Positions 16,240-23,421 of a stretch of DNA of 23,421 nucleotides are shown piece after piece. Position numbers and translations under genes: made by a program. The stretch is from positions 1 to 23,421 of the forward strand of contig CAZVCG010000031.1 of NCBI GenBank assembly GCA_964626265.1, written 5' to 3'. A model generated the notes under the pieces. It did no database searches. It was not told where the DNA came from and was given only the letters and a program-made list of their open reading frames with translations. The DNA comes from CAZVCG01 sp964626265. Lineage in GTDB: Bacteria > Pseudomonadota > Alphaproteobacteria > UBA9219. Numbering within the stretch: the first letter of the stretch is position 1; each line of letters begins with the position of its first letter.

Positions 16240-19224
16240 TTAGTGAAGCAAGATGCCTTCGCGTTCGCTGCCTGATGCTGGAATTGAGACGAATTTCCGG
16301 ATCATGTCGTGGATTTTTTCCGGGCTTACCGGTTTATTGAGATAGTCGTCCATGCCCGTTTTTAGGCATTTTTCCTTATCCCCCTGCATGGCGTCCGCAG
16401 TCAGGGCGACGATAGGCACATGCCGCCGCTTGCCTTCTTCAAATACGCGAATTTCGCGCGTGGCCTCGAAACCGTCCATTTCCGGCATCTGGCAGTCCAT
16501 GAAAATGATGTCATAATTATTGGTTGTGGCTTTTTTCAAAGCCTCTAGGCCATTGCGCGCCGTATCGACTTTGCACTGCGCTTTTTCAAGAATGGTTTTC
16601 ATGAGAAGCTGATTGACCATCTGGTCCTCGACAAGAAGAACGGACGTTCCCGCAAAACGGGTCGCCAGCACCGAAGGCACAGCCAAGTCCTCCTTGTGCA
16701 GCATGGCGCGTTCCAAAGTGCGCCGCGTGGCCACGTGCATGGAGTCAAGTTCGTTGCGGTTTTTCCAAAGGTATTCGAACATCTCAAGGACTTGAGCCGG
16801 ATAAAGCGGCTTTGTCAAAATGCCCGCGACTTTGTTGGTCTTCAGATCGTAGCCTTGAAGGCTCGTGTCGGGCGAAGAACAAAGAATGACAATAAGATCT
16901 TTGGCCTGTTCGGAAGCCGCTAGACTGCGGACGAGGCTCCACCAGATCGCTTCGGAGGTTTCCGCGTCGATCATGACGAAACTGTAAGGATCTTTAGCGG
17001 CATTTGCCTCGGCGAGCCGTGACAACAGTGTGCGGGGATCTTCACAGACATCGGCCCTCAATCCGCCGTTGGCGATGACTTTTACAACGAGGTTTCGGGC
17101 ATATTCGTAATTTTCGAGGACCAGTACGCGCGAGTTGGCCATGTCTTCAGGCAAAGGCGCAAGCCGGGGAACTGAGGAATCGCGTTTTAGCGAAACCGTG
17201 AACCAGAAAGTCGAGCCTTTGCCGACAATGCTTTTAACGCCGATGTCGCCGCCCATGAGAGTCGTCAGCTTTTTACATATCGCTAGCCCCAATCCTGTGC
17301 CTCCGAATTTCCGTGTGGTCGACTCATGCTCCTGGCTGAACTTGTTGAAGATATAGTCGAGCTTGTCTTCGGCTATGCCTATGCCCGTGTCTTCTATTTC
17401 CATATGTAACAATAAATTGTCCGTACCCGTGGCGCTCGCGCGGATGAGTATGTGCCCTTGTTCGGTGAATTTGAGAGCGTTGCCTATCAGGTTGATGACG
17501 ATTTGCCTCAATCGCAATGGATCGCCGATAACGCCGCGCGGCAAGTCCGCGTCGAATTCCACCAGAAGCCTTAGGCCTTTGGCCTTGGCGCGGATGAAGA
17601 GCAGGTCCGTTATGGCTTCGATCGTGGCGTGGAGGTTGAAAGGCGTGGACTCGATAACGAGCTCGCCGGCCTCAATTTTCGAAAGGTCGAGAATGTCGTT
17701 GATGATTTCCAGAAGATTTTCGCCCGATTGCCGGGCGATTTCAGCCCATTCGCGCTGTTGGCGGGAAAGTCCGGAATCCATCATGAGCGTGAGCATGCCC
17801 AAAACGCCGTTCATCGGCGTACGTATTTCATGGCTCATGTTGGCCAGAAAGTCGCTTTTCGAGGCATTGGCGGCCTCCGCGGCTTCCTTGGCGCGTTCAA
17901 GCTCTTCTTCGTGCTGCTTGCGTTCGAAAACCCAGACTAGCTGGCTGCCTATTTCCTTCATGACGTCGATGAGCTTATCGTCCACCTTGGATACTTCGGA
18001 AGAGAAGAACTCAAGAACGTAAAGCGCCCGACCGCGCACGACCAACGGGAAGGCAAAGCCTGAACGGATGCCGAAATCCCGTTCATCAGAGAATCTTTGC
18101 TGGATAGATTCCAAGGTGACGTCCGACACCCATTCGGGCTTTAGCGTTTGCCAAGCCCGTCCCGGCAATCCTTCTCCAAGCTTCAGGCTGGTATTTTGGG
18201 TCGTTTCCCGAAAGGCGAGAAATGAACCCTTGTCTTTTGAGAACCAGAGGTTTGTCGGCGCAAGAAAGCCGTTCTTTTCGTCCACATAATAGGCATGGCC
18301 AAGAGGCCAATTTATGTAGTTGCACAGCATCTCAAGGACGTTTTGAATTATTTCGTCGATGTTCGACGTTCTGTTGGCCGCATCGGCGATGCCCTTAAGC
18401 AAGGCGGTCGAACGCGCTTCCTGCTCGGCGATTTTTTTTGCTTCGGAAGTCTCGGCCTGCGCTTTTTCCATATGATGCAGATATTCCCGCATCTGCATTT
18501 CCATATACTCTTTTTCGGTAATGCGCATGGCAAGCGCGCTGCGCGCGTCTTCCAGTTCCTTTTGCCAACGGCGAATGCCTCGCAGGGCGAAAAACCACGC
18601 GATGAGAAGTAGGTTACCGCCCAACAAAACGAGGTATATCGTGTATTGGACCTCGCCGGCGGAGTCGCTGAGCCTCTTGCCCAGACGGCTCTCCGCTTCT
18701 TTCGAAAGGTTGCGGCTGGCTTTGGAGAATTCTTGCCTGTGTTTAGCGTAATCCGGGCTGACTATAATATATTTCGCTTCGTCCGTTTTGCCTTGCTGGA
18801 CGAGTTGAAACAGAAGATCGTCCATTTCCGCCAGCTTGGCGTAATGAAATTCAATTTCGCCCAGAATCTTGAGGAGTTTCGGATCGGACGTTTTTTCTTT
18901 GACGCGCACGAAATCGCTCATCATCAGCGTGTAATTTTTGCGGTGAATTTCCTTCCATTTGGGATCGCCGGTCGTCGTCAGGAGCTTCGCGGCCTGTACG
19001 GAACTGCTCCCCAAATAGGCTATTTCGCCGCCGAGCGTGCTGATCTTCAGGTCGGTTCCGATCAGGCTCGTCATCATGTAGTAGAGGTAATAGTTGTTGA
19101 TGCCGGCCCACATGATGGCCAGCATCGTGAGCAGCATGGCGACGATAAGAAGCTTTTTGGGGAATTCGTACGCCGTTCCTTTGGCGAACAGTGCCCGCTC
19201 TTTTTCTTCGACAGTTTCGTTCAT
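16240..19224 (-). CDS. hybrid sensor histidine kinase with GAF domain and two receiver domains
   Basis: 994 residues. TM1 is about 23-50, a helical periplasmic region about 50-192, and TM2 about 194-214. A coiled coil (220-275) and a GAF-like domain (about 275-437) follow. HisKA contains ANMSHEIRTPMNG with the phospho-accepting His465. The HATPase has N box INLIGNALKF (577-586), G1 EDTGIGI (611-617) and G2 GGTGLGLAI (641-649). A first receiver (about 697-820) is partly degenerate: the acidic pair is Glu704-Asn705, while Asp753 and Lys805 are present. A second, canonical receiver (about 860-980) has Glu866-Asp867, Asp910, Thr942 and Lys964. It is an inner-membrane phosphorelay kinase without an output domain, so it should pass phosphate to an Hpt protein elsewhere. 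The sCache gene ends 19 bases upstream and probably supplies its signal. Confidence 0.95.
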   Translation of the reverse strand: MNETVEEKERALFAKGTAYEFPKKLLIVAMLLTMLAIMWAGINNYYLYYMMTSLIGTDLKISTLGGEIAYLGSSSVQAAKLLTTTGDPKWKEIHRKNYTLMMSDFVRVKEKTSDPKLLKILGEIEFHYAKLAEMDDLLFQLVQQGKTDEAKYIIVSPDYAKHRQEFSKASRNLSKEAESRLGKRLSDSAGEVQYTIYLVLLGGNLLLIAWFFALRGIRRWQKELEDARSALAMRITEKEYMEMQMREYLHHMEKAQAETSEAKKIAEQEARSTALLKGIADAANRTSNIDEIIQNVLEMLCNYINWPLGHAYYVDEKNGFLAPTNLWFSKDKGSFLAFRETTQNTSLKLGEGLPGRAWQTLKPEWVSDVTLESIQQRFSDERDFGIRSGFAFPLVVRGRALYVLEFFSSEVSKVDDKLIDVMKEIGSQLVWVFERKQHEEELERAKEAAEAANASKSDFLANMSHEIRTPMNGVLGMLTLMMDSGLSRQQREWAEIARQSGENLLEIINDILDLSKIEAGELVIESTPFNLHATIEAITDLLFIRAKAKGLRLLVEFDADLPRGVIGDPLRLRQIVINLIGNALKFTEQGHILIRASATGTDNLLLHMEIEDTGIGIAEDKLDYIFNKFSQEHESTTRKFGGTGLGLAICKKLTTLMGGDIGVKSIVGKGSTFWFTVSLKRDSSVPRLAPLPEDMANSRVLVLENYEYARNLVVKVIANGGLRADVCEDPRTLLSRLAEANAAKDPYSFVMIDAETSEAIWWSLVRSLAASEQAKDLIVILCSSPDTSLQGYDLKTNKVAGILTKPLYPAQVLEMFEYLWKNRNELDSMHVATRRTLERAMLHKEDLAVPSVLATRFAGTSVLLVEDQMVNQLLMKTILEKAQCKVDTARNGLEALKKATTNNYDIIFMDCQMPEMDGFEATREIRVFEEGKRRHVPIVALTADAMQGDKEKCLKTGMDDYLNKPVSPEKIHDMIRKFVSIPASGSEREGILLH

Positions 19225-19243
19225 GGGCTTATGCTTACAGAAC

Positions 19244-19903
19244 CTAGGGCTTTCTTATGCTTTCCGAAAGGGTGAAGATGAGGATGGCGAGGAACAACAT
19301 AAACATTAGCCCCAGGCCGCCGGTCATCAGGACGGCATGACGGAAAGCCGCGTCGACATCGTCGATATAGACGCCCGAGCCGATTATCCATCCCCACGGC
19401 GTAAATCCCTTCACGAAAGAAAGTTTGCGGAATTGCTTGTCCGTGGGAACGTCAGGTTTCGGCCACATATAATCGACAAAACCTTCGTTATGTTCGTTTA
19501 CTGCGCGGATGAACTCTTTAAAAAGATATTTTCCGTTAGCGTCTTTATATTCGAGCAGATTTTTCCCTACCAGTTCGGGCTTGATGGGATGCATGATCAT
19601 GACGCCCTGCATGTCATTGATCCAACAATAGCCGTTATTGTCATAAGGAAGGAGCTGGATGGCTTCGAAGGCGTACTTTTTGGCTTCGTCAACCGGCATA
19701 CCGGATTTTTCGACCTTGTCGTGATATTTCACGACGATGTCGTTGACGTAATCGACCATAGTCCTGAGTTTGGCCTGCCTTTCGTTCATCATGGATTGCC
19801 GGTAATTGACAAGGGCAGGAACGAGGACTGCGACAAGCCCCACGACCATAACTATGAATAGAATGGCGGTTTTATTGAGCATTGCGAGGGCGCGAAACTT
19901 CAT
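19244..19903 (-). CDS. stand-alone membrane sCache (Cache_2) sensor protein
   Basis: 219 residues. TM1 is 12-31. Residues 40-185 form an extracytoplasmic single Cache domain: GYCWINDMQGVMIMHP (91-106), GKNLLEYKDANGKYLFKEF, GFVDYMWPKP (141-150), and FTPWGWIIGSGVYIDDV (167-183), the typical Cache_2 ending. TM2 is about 190-212. After TM2 only SESIRKP remains, so there is no HAMP, methyl-accepting, kinase or GGDEF output. Such domains normally head chemoreceptors and kinases and bind small organic acids or similar ligands. Here the sensor is a separate polypeptide, encoded 19 bases before the hybrid kinase in the same direction, so it probably acts with that kinase in the membrane. The stop codon is followed by further stops in frame, so it is not a recent frameshift of the kinase. 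Confidence 0.9.
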   Translation of the reverse strand: MKFRALAMLNKTAILFIVMVVGLVAVLVPALVNYRQSMMNERQAKLRTMVDYVNDIVVKYHDKVEKSGMPVDEAKKYAFEAIQLLPYDNNGYCWINDMQGVMIMHPIKPELVGKNLLEYKDANGKYLFKEFIRAVNEHNEGFVDYMWPKPDVPTDKQFRKLSFVKGFTPWGWIIGSGVYIDDVDAAFRHAVLMTGGLGLMFMLFLAILIFTLSESIRKP

Positions 19904-20050
19904 CTTCTAAGCCCAAATTGTATTTTTTAGCTTTCTGGGCGTTGCAAATTAGAGAACGTAAACATCGCCCCAATATGGCTAATATTTTGTTAATCCTCGA
20001 GGAAATAGAGAGAAAGGCAACGTTAACTCATTGATATCCGGCCCAATGAC

Positions 20051-20078
20051 TTGGGGAGCGAACTGTGCCATATATAAA
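20051..20078 (+). promoter_or_regulatory. predicted promoter of trxB
   Basis: TTGGGG (20051-20056) and TATAAA (20073-20078) are separated by 16 bases. Transcription would begin near 20085, about 40 bases before the ATG at 20124. This also argues against the more upstream in-frame ATG at 20031. Confidence 0.45.
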
Positions 20079-20123
20079 GGATATGCAATCAACGCCAAGT
20101 TTTCTTCTCTGATTGGTTTTCAA

Positions 20124-21068
20124 ATGACGGTCCATCACACGAAAGTATTGATTATCGGTTCCGGCCCTGCCGGTTACACGGCTGCTATCTATGCGGCGCG
20201 GGCCAGTCTGGAGCCGATCCTTGTGCAGGGGATGCAGCCGGGCGGCCAGTTAACGACGACGACGGATGTCGAAAACTATCCCGGATTCGCCGATATGGTT
20301 CAGGGGCCTTGGCTGATGGAACAAATGGCTGCACAGGCGAGCAAAGTCGGCACCAAGATAATTTTCGACGTGATCAACGATGTCGATTTCACAAAACGGC
20401 CCTTCAAATGCGTTGCCGACTCTGGCGATGTGTTCATGGCGGAAACCGTTATCATCGCGACGGGGGCGCAAGCCCGCTGGCTGGGCCTGAAAAGCGAGAA
20501 CTTCTATAAGGGCTTTGGGGTTTCCGGTTGCGCGACGTGCGACGGCTTTTTCTTCCGCGGCAAGGAAGTTGTTGTCGTGGGCGGGGGCAATACTGCCATG
20601 GAAGACGCGCTTTATCTGACGAACCACGCAAGCAAGGTGACAATTGTCCACCGCCGCGATTCGTTCCGGGGCGAGAAAATCCTTCGCGACAGGGTGGCTA
20701 ACAACCCCAAGATCTCCATCATCTGGGATAGCGTGGTGGAGGAAATTAAAGGTCAGGAACAGCCGGCGCGGGCTGTGACGGGTGTCGTTGTGCGCAACGT
20801 CAAGACGGACGAGAAGGAAGAGATAAAGGCAGATGGTGTGTTTATAGCCATCGGGCATGACCCGGCGACGAAGTTATTCAAGGGCAAGATCGACCTGGAC
20901 GACCAAGGGTATGTCTTGACCAAGCCCGATTCGACCGCCACCAATGTTCCCGGCGTATTTGCAGCCGGAGACGTTAAGGATAAAGTGTTCCGGCAGGCTG
21001 TGACTTCCGCAGGGATGGGGTGCATGGCGGCGCTGGAGGCCGAGAGGTTTTTGGCGGAACATTCATAG
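20124..21068 (+). CDS. trxB: thioredoxin-disulfide reductase
   Basis: 314 residues, the usual TrxB length. FAD-binding GSGPAG is at 12-17 in VLIIGSGPAGYTAAIYAAR. GGQLTTTTDVENYPGF (40-55) is typical of TrxB. The redox-active CATC motif has Cys136 and Cys139. NADPH binding is by GGGNTAMEDA (153-162) and HRRDSFR (176-182), and the second FAD motif is GVFAAGDVKD (277-286). It transfers electrons from NADPH to thioredoxin in the cytoplasm. The ATG at 20124 is chosen because the domain starts immediately there and a predicted promoter lies just upstream; the open frame continues 31 codons further but those residues are not family-like. The Shine-Dalgarno is weak. The bPH2 membrane protein gene follows after 8 bases. 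Confidence 0.97.
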   Translation: MTVHHTKVLIIGSGPAGYTAAIYAARASLEPILVQGMQPGGQLTTTTDVENYPGFADMVQGPWLMEQMAAQASKVGTKIIFDVINDVDFTKRPFKCVADSGDVFMAETVIIATGAQARWLGLKSENFYKGFGVSGCATCDGFFFRGKEVVVVGGGNTAMEDALYLTNHASKVTIVHRRDSFRGEKILRDRVANNPKISIIWDSVVEEIKGQEQPARAVTGVVVRNVKTDEKEEIKADGVFIAIGHDPATKLFKGKIDLDDQGYVLTKPDSTATNVPGVFAAGDVKDKVFRQAVTSAGMGCMAALEAERFLAEHS

Positions 21069-21076
21069 GAGCGGTT

Positions 21077-21628
21077 ATGGGCAGGTATCTTGAACGCGAG
21101 ATCAAGGGCAACGAAAAGATAATTTACTCCGCCGAGCTGCACTGGATCGTTTATCATTTCGGACTGACCACGACGATCTTCGGGGCGTTTCTTGGCCACT
21201 ATGGGTCTGCGATTGCCGCTTACCTTATTGACGCCAAACACACTGAATATATATCGAAGCCGCTTACTTACGCCGCGATGTTCATCATCTTCGTCGGCGC
21301 CTTGCATTTGTTCTTCGGCTTCTTGCGCCAGATTTCGACTGAACTGGTCATCACGAACCGTCGCGTCATAGCCAAATACGGATTCATTTCCACGACGACC
21401 TACGAACTGATGCTGTCAAAGGTAGAAGGCGCCAACATCGACCAAACGGTTCTTGGCCGTCTCTTAGGTTACGGCACGGTCATGGTGAAAGGCACGGGCG
21501 GCGGCATTTCTCCGATCGACCATGTGGCTGATCCATACCGATTTCACCGAAATCTTATGCAGACTCTTGAGACGATACATCATCCGGAAGAGGTTCAGGA
21601 AAATCAGCAAAAAGGCGCGCACGATTAG
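21077..21628 (+). CDS. bacterial PH-domain (bPH2/DUF304) membrane protein
   Basis: 183 residues. The ATG at 21077 has AGGAGCGG upstream and lies 8 bases after trxB. Residues 8-21 (EIKGNEKIIYSAEL) precede two membrane segments at about 27-50 and 63-84. Then comes the bPH2 core: STELVITNRRVIAKYGFISTTTYEL (87-111), KVEGANIDQTVLGRLLGYGTVMVKGTGG (115-142), and a closing HVADPYRFHRNL helix. ITNRRVI and the KVEGANIDQ strand are characteristic of the family. The function of these YdbT/YvbH-like proteins is poorly known; roles in membrane stress and envelope assembly have been proposed. The C-terminal tail is polar. It is probably co-transcribed with trxB. Confidence 0.88.
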   Translation: MGRYLEREIKGNEKIIYSAELHWIVYHFGLTTTIFGAFLGHYGSAIAAYLIDAKHTEYISKPLTYAAMFIIFVGALHLFFGFLRQISTELVITNRRVIAKYGFISTTTYELMLSKVEGANIDQTVLGRLLGYGTVMVKGTGGGISPIDHVADPYRFHRNLMQTLETIHHPEEVQENQQKGAHD

Positions 21629-21680
21629 CAAATGCGATGCCTATGCGACAAGCGATGAGATTATCGTATAAGGTGGCCTG

Positions 21681-21707
21681 CCGCCCGAAGCCGAAGGCGT
21701 AGGGTGG
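21681..21707. repeat. 27-bp hairpin element, copy B, overlapping the tRNA 3' end
   Basis: On the minus strand this 27-bp element begins with CCACCCTACGCC, continues through a TTC loop and closes with GGC and the outer GGGCGG. It has the same CC-TACGC-TTCG-CTTCGG-GG skeleton as 12792-12818. The stem differs by compensatory change (GCC/GGC instead of GCTC/GAGC). Its first bases are the CCA end of the adjacent tRNA. Confidence 0.45.
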
Positions 21708-21781
21708 TGGGCCCGGTAGGACTTGAACCTACGACCAGACCGTTATGAGCGGTCCGCTCTAACCAACTGAGCTACAGGCCC
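21705..21781 (-). tRNA. tRNA with CAU anticodon, probably tRNA-Ile2
   Basis: A complete 77-base cloverleaf on the minus strand. The acceptor is GGGCCUG/CGGGCCC, the anticodon stem GACCG/CGGUC encloses loop CUCAUAA, the T loop is UUCAAGU, and the CCA is encoded. CAU can be elongator Met or Ile2 (C34 changed to lysidine). C4-G69 and C5-G68 in the acceptor stem and the GGUCG variable region match Ile2 more than elongator Met. It is not an initiator, because it lacks the C-A mismatch at position 1-72. Confidence 0.9.
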
Positions 21782-22225
21782 TTCGCTTCTCAAGACGCAA
21801 GTTATTCTACTCGCTTGCCGACTTCAATAGACCTCTTGCTTAACCATGTGGCTCGAGCTTTTTGGCATGATTTGCACGTATTTCGCGTGTGGTTGGTGAG
21901 TTCCCGCCCGCCGCTTACGGCGCTGCCGAGCGTCTCGACGGCGTACCGAGAACGCAAAAATTATTTTGCGCGAACGTAAACGCGAACGAAGCGATCCGGG
22001 CGTTCTTCATAATTCGTTTACGAAACGCTTGGGATAAAAAGAACGCTTCCGATCATGAGTCGTTGGGTTGCGTTATACTTCGTTCGCTTCCTCGATGTGC
22101 GATGAGAGAGATGTAGAGCGAGCATCTCTCAACCTCGTTACGTTCGATAAGATGTTGCAACACTGCAACGTAGAACGGTGATGACGCACACTTATGGGCA
22201 CATAATCGGGGCAATCGACAAAATG
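21782..22225. other. repeat-rich intergenic region upstream of the 21-codon gene
   Basis: About 440 bases with no credible gene. It holds several dyads: GCGTTCTT/AAGAACGC (22000-22046) enclosing TTCGTTTACGAA, GAGAGATG/CATCTCTC (22106-22130, 8-bp perfect stem, 9-base loop), and the 10-bp palindrome TGTTGCAACA (22153-22162). CGAACG-type strings recur between 21970 and 22160. The texture is that of extragenic palindromic repeats. Confidence 0.55.
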
Positions 22226-22228
22226 TTG

Positions 22229-22257
22229 TTGACTATTCCTGTGACTAGCCACAACAT
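22229..22257 (+). promoter_or_regulatory. predicted promoter and dyad for the 21-codon gene
   Basis: TTGACT (22229-22234) and CAACAT (22252-22257) are 17 bases apart. The same stretch is a dyad: TGTTG before and CAACA after, with CTA/TAG nested inside, so a dimeric repressor could cover the promoter. The start codon is 33 bases after the -10. Confidence 0.5.
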
Positions 22258-22289
22258 GGCGACACTCTACTCTAGTTAAGGAGGCCACA

Positions 22290-22355
22290 ATGGCTGCGAA
22301 GAAGAAAGCTGCTAAGAAAACGGCGAAGAAGAAAACCGCCAAGAAGAAGAAGTAA
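22290..22355 (+). CDS. 21-residue Lys/Ala/Thr histone-tail-like peptide
   Basis: The gene runs ATG to TAA over 22 codons. The product is Met, Ala2, Lys3, Ala2, Lys2, Thr, Ala, Lys3, Thr, Ala, Lys4: 12 of 21 residues are Lys, and only Ala, Thr and the initial Met occur besides. A perfect AAGGAGG (22278-22284) stands five bases before the ATG, a promoter lies upstream and a strong inverted repeat downstream, so this is a complete gene despite its size. Lys-rich AKKTAKKK repeats are the hallmark of histone H1-like nucleoid proteins (Hc1, AlgP-type tails). Here only the tail exists, with no globular part. It may bind DNA or RNA and act in nucleoid or ribosome physiology, which is inference. Both AAG and AAA are used, so it is not a simple trinucleotide expansion. 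Confidence 0.8.
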   Translation: MAAKKKAAKKTAKKKTAKKKK

Positions 22356-22392
22356 GCTTTGTCGCCCCATGGGCGATAATGTTTGACTTTTA

Positions 22393-22443
22393 AAACCCCT
22401 GTTCGGCATGCCTCGCGATCGCAGGTAAGTCGAACAGGGGTTT
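22393..22443. terminator. strong inverted repeat, probable bidirectional terminator
   Basis: AAACCCCTGTTCG (22393-22405) is exactly complementary to CGAACAGGGGTTT (22431-22443), with a 25-base loop that contains GCGATCGC. TTTCATATTTT follows on the plus strand. It lies 37 bases after the 21-codon gene. A further copy of CGAACAGGGG stands at 22517-22526. Confidence 0.75.
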
Positions 22444-22570
22444 CATATTTTGGGGCGCAGTTTTCCAAAGATTTTCATAGGCCGTATAAAGAGAAATGAC
22501 GGTTTGGTTTTTTTAACGAACAGGGGCTCGATATATATATATGTCTTGCTTGAATGCTTCTGGAGCTAGG

Positions 22571-22632
22571 TAAAAAGCGACAGAATCGTTACCAAAGGCC
22601 AAACGGCGGATGGAGCGGCACCCAGATTCTGT
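22571..22632 (-). terminator. possible terminator of the DUF4236 gene
   Basis: On the minus strand ACAGAATC (22625-22632) and GATTCTGT (22580-22587) form an 8-bp perfect stem with a 37-base loop, followed by CGCTTTTTACC. It begins 11 bases after the DUF4236 stop codon. The large loop makes it atypical. Confidence 0.45.
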
Positions 22633-22642
22633 TGCTAGTGTC

Positions 22643-22912
22643 TTATTTTGCGGGCAAGATCGTGAATACGGCCAAAGCTATCAAGATAAATACGACAATC
22701 CAGACCAGCCGCGCACCGCTCGTATTCTTATAAGAGCTATGGGACGAATAGGACGCCCCTGTGCCTGGTAGGCCAACGGTCGTTTTCGTCCCTTTGGAGC
22801 CGAGATTAAAGGTCATGCCTTTGCCGCCGACGGAAAGGCTTGGGCCGGACTTGCTCATATTCAACTTGATGCCGGGAATCAGCTTGATCGACTTGTGAAA
22901 ACGGAAGCCCAT
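22643..22912 (-). CDS. DUF4236 small membrane protein
   Basis: 89 residues. The N-terminal DUF4236 signature is complete: MGFRFHKSIKLIPGIKLNMS (1-20), then KSGPSLSVGGKGMTFNLGSKGTKTTVGLPGTGASY (21-55). A short Ser/Tyr linker leads to one C-terminal membrane helix (about 68-86, LVWIVVFILIALAVFTIL). The domain is a small beta structure found alone or fused to various membrane parts in many bacteria; its function is unknown. GAGG lies eight bases before the ATG at 22912. It stands downstream of rpoD in the same direction with 182 bases between, so it may have its own promoter. Confidence 0.88.
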   Translation of the reverse strand: MGFRFHKSIKLIPGIKLNMSKSGPSLSVGGKGMTFNLGSKGTKTTVGLPGTGASYSSHSSYKNTSGARLVWIVVFILIALAVFTILPAK

Positions 22913-23094
22913 AGTCGCCGCCTCTTTTATGATGGTCTAACGGGCATTTTAACGGGTTTTACCGATTCGCGGTAGGAGCCCAATCCATGTCTTTGGGCTG
23001 GCCGATTTTAATCCGTATGGGGGCCGTTTTCGACGGAATGGTCCCGATCAGAGGTTAATGACGGAAATGTCCATCCTGAAAATAATCCGTTTGG

Positions 23095-23421
<327 letters not shown>

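Noticed and set aside
20031..20123. 31-codon N-terminal extension of trxB
   Set aside because: Residues are unlike TrxB, a predicted promoter lies inside this stretch, and the family start fits the ATG at 20124.
21889..22116. 75-codon plus-strand frame after the CAU tRNA
   Set aside because: It runs through a palindrome-rich intergenic region and its sequence looks like translated extragenic repeat.
22073..22468. 131-codon minus-strand frame with a Phe-rich stretch
   Set aside because: The Phe/Ala run is only the antisense of the Lys-rich 21-codon gene, and the frame crosses the strong terminator.

Overview
The window looks like a core-genome stretch of an alphaproteobacterium of intermediate G+C content. 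The main reasons are the ribosomal operon order rpsF-rpsR-DUF2232 membrane protein-rplI, a YibQ-type divergent polysaccharide deacetylase, LolA, a full-length pyruvate phosphate dikinase, and the end of rpoD with a CAU-anticodon tRNA nearby. A lineage below class cannot be fixed from sequence reading alone.

Layout. 1-1594 (+): 3' end of tRNA-Arg(ACG), a small exported His/Tyr/Trp-rich protein closed by a strong terminator, and the deacetylase-fold protein. 1600-4406 (-): a DHH/DHHA1 phosphoesterase, a small unknown protein and a 323-residue unknown protein with a TTG start. 4407-4915 is non-coding and ends in the rplI terminator. 4916-7438 (-): rplI, DUF2232, rpsR and rpsF. 7439-7971 is a long leader/promoter region shared with ppdK, holding two predicted rpsF-directed promoters, two leader hairpins and a striking helically phased CCTGTT array. 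7972-12556 (+): ppdK, an I78-like inhibitor, an unknown protein, mscL and a bacteriohemerythrin. 12557-13303: a very A+T-rich block, tRNA-Cys and a 76-bp palindromic element.

13304-13732 (+) is an exported rhodanese. 13752-16196 (-) holds a degenerate receiver-like protein, an unknown protein and lolA. 16240-19903 (-) is a two-gene signalling unit: a stand-alone membrane sCache sensor followed by a large hybrid histidine kinase. 20124-21628 (+) is trxB and a membrane bPH2 protein. After tRNA-Ile2/Met(CAT) comes a repeat-rich intergenic region, then a 21-codon gene for a Lys/Ala-only, histone-tail-like peptide with its own promoter, Shine-Dalgarno and terminator, a DUF4236 protein, and the 3' end of rpoD.

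Most genes are ordinary housekeeping. The observations most worth following are the 10.5-bp phased CCTGTT array, the 21-residue basic peptide, the hemerythrin that has Gln where an iron-ligand His is expected, the split Cache/kinase pair, and the small palindromic or hairpin elements beside tRNA genes.
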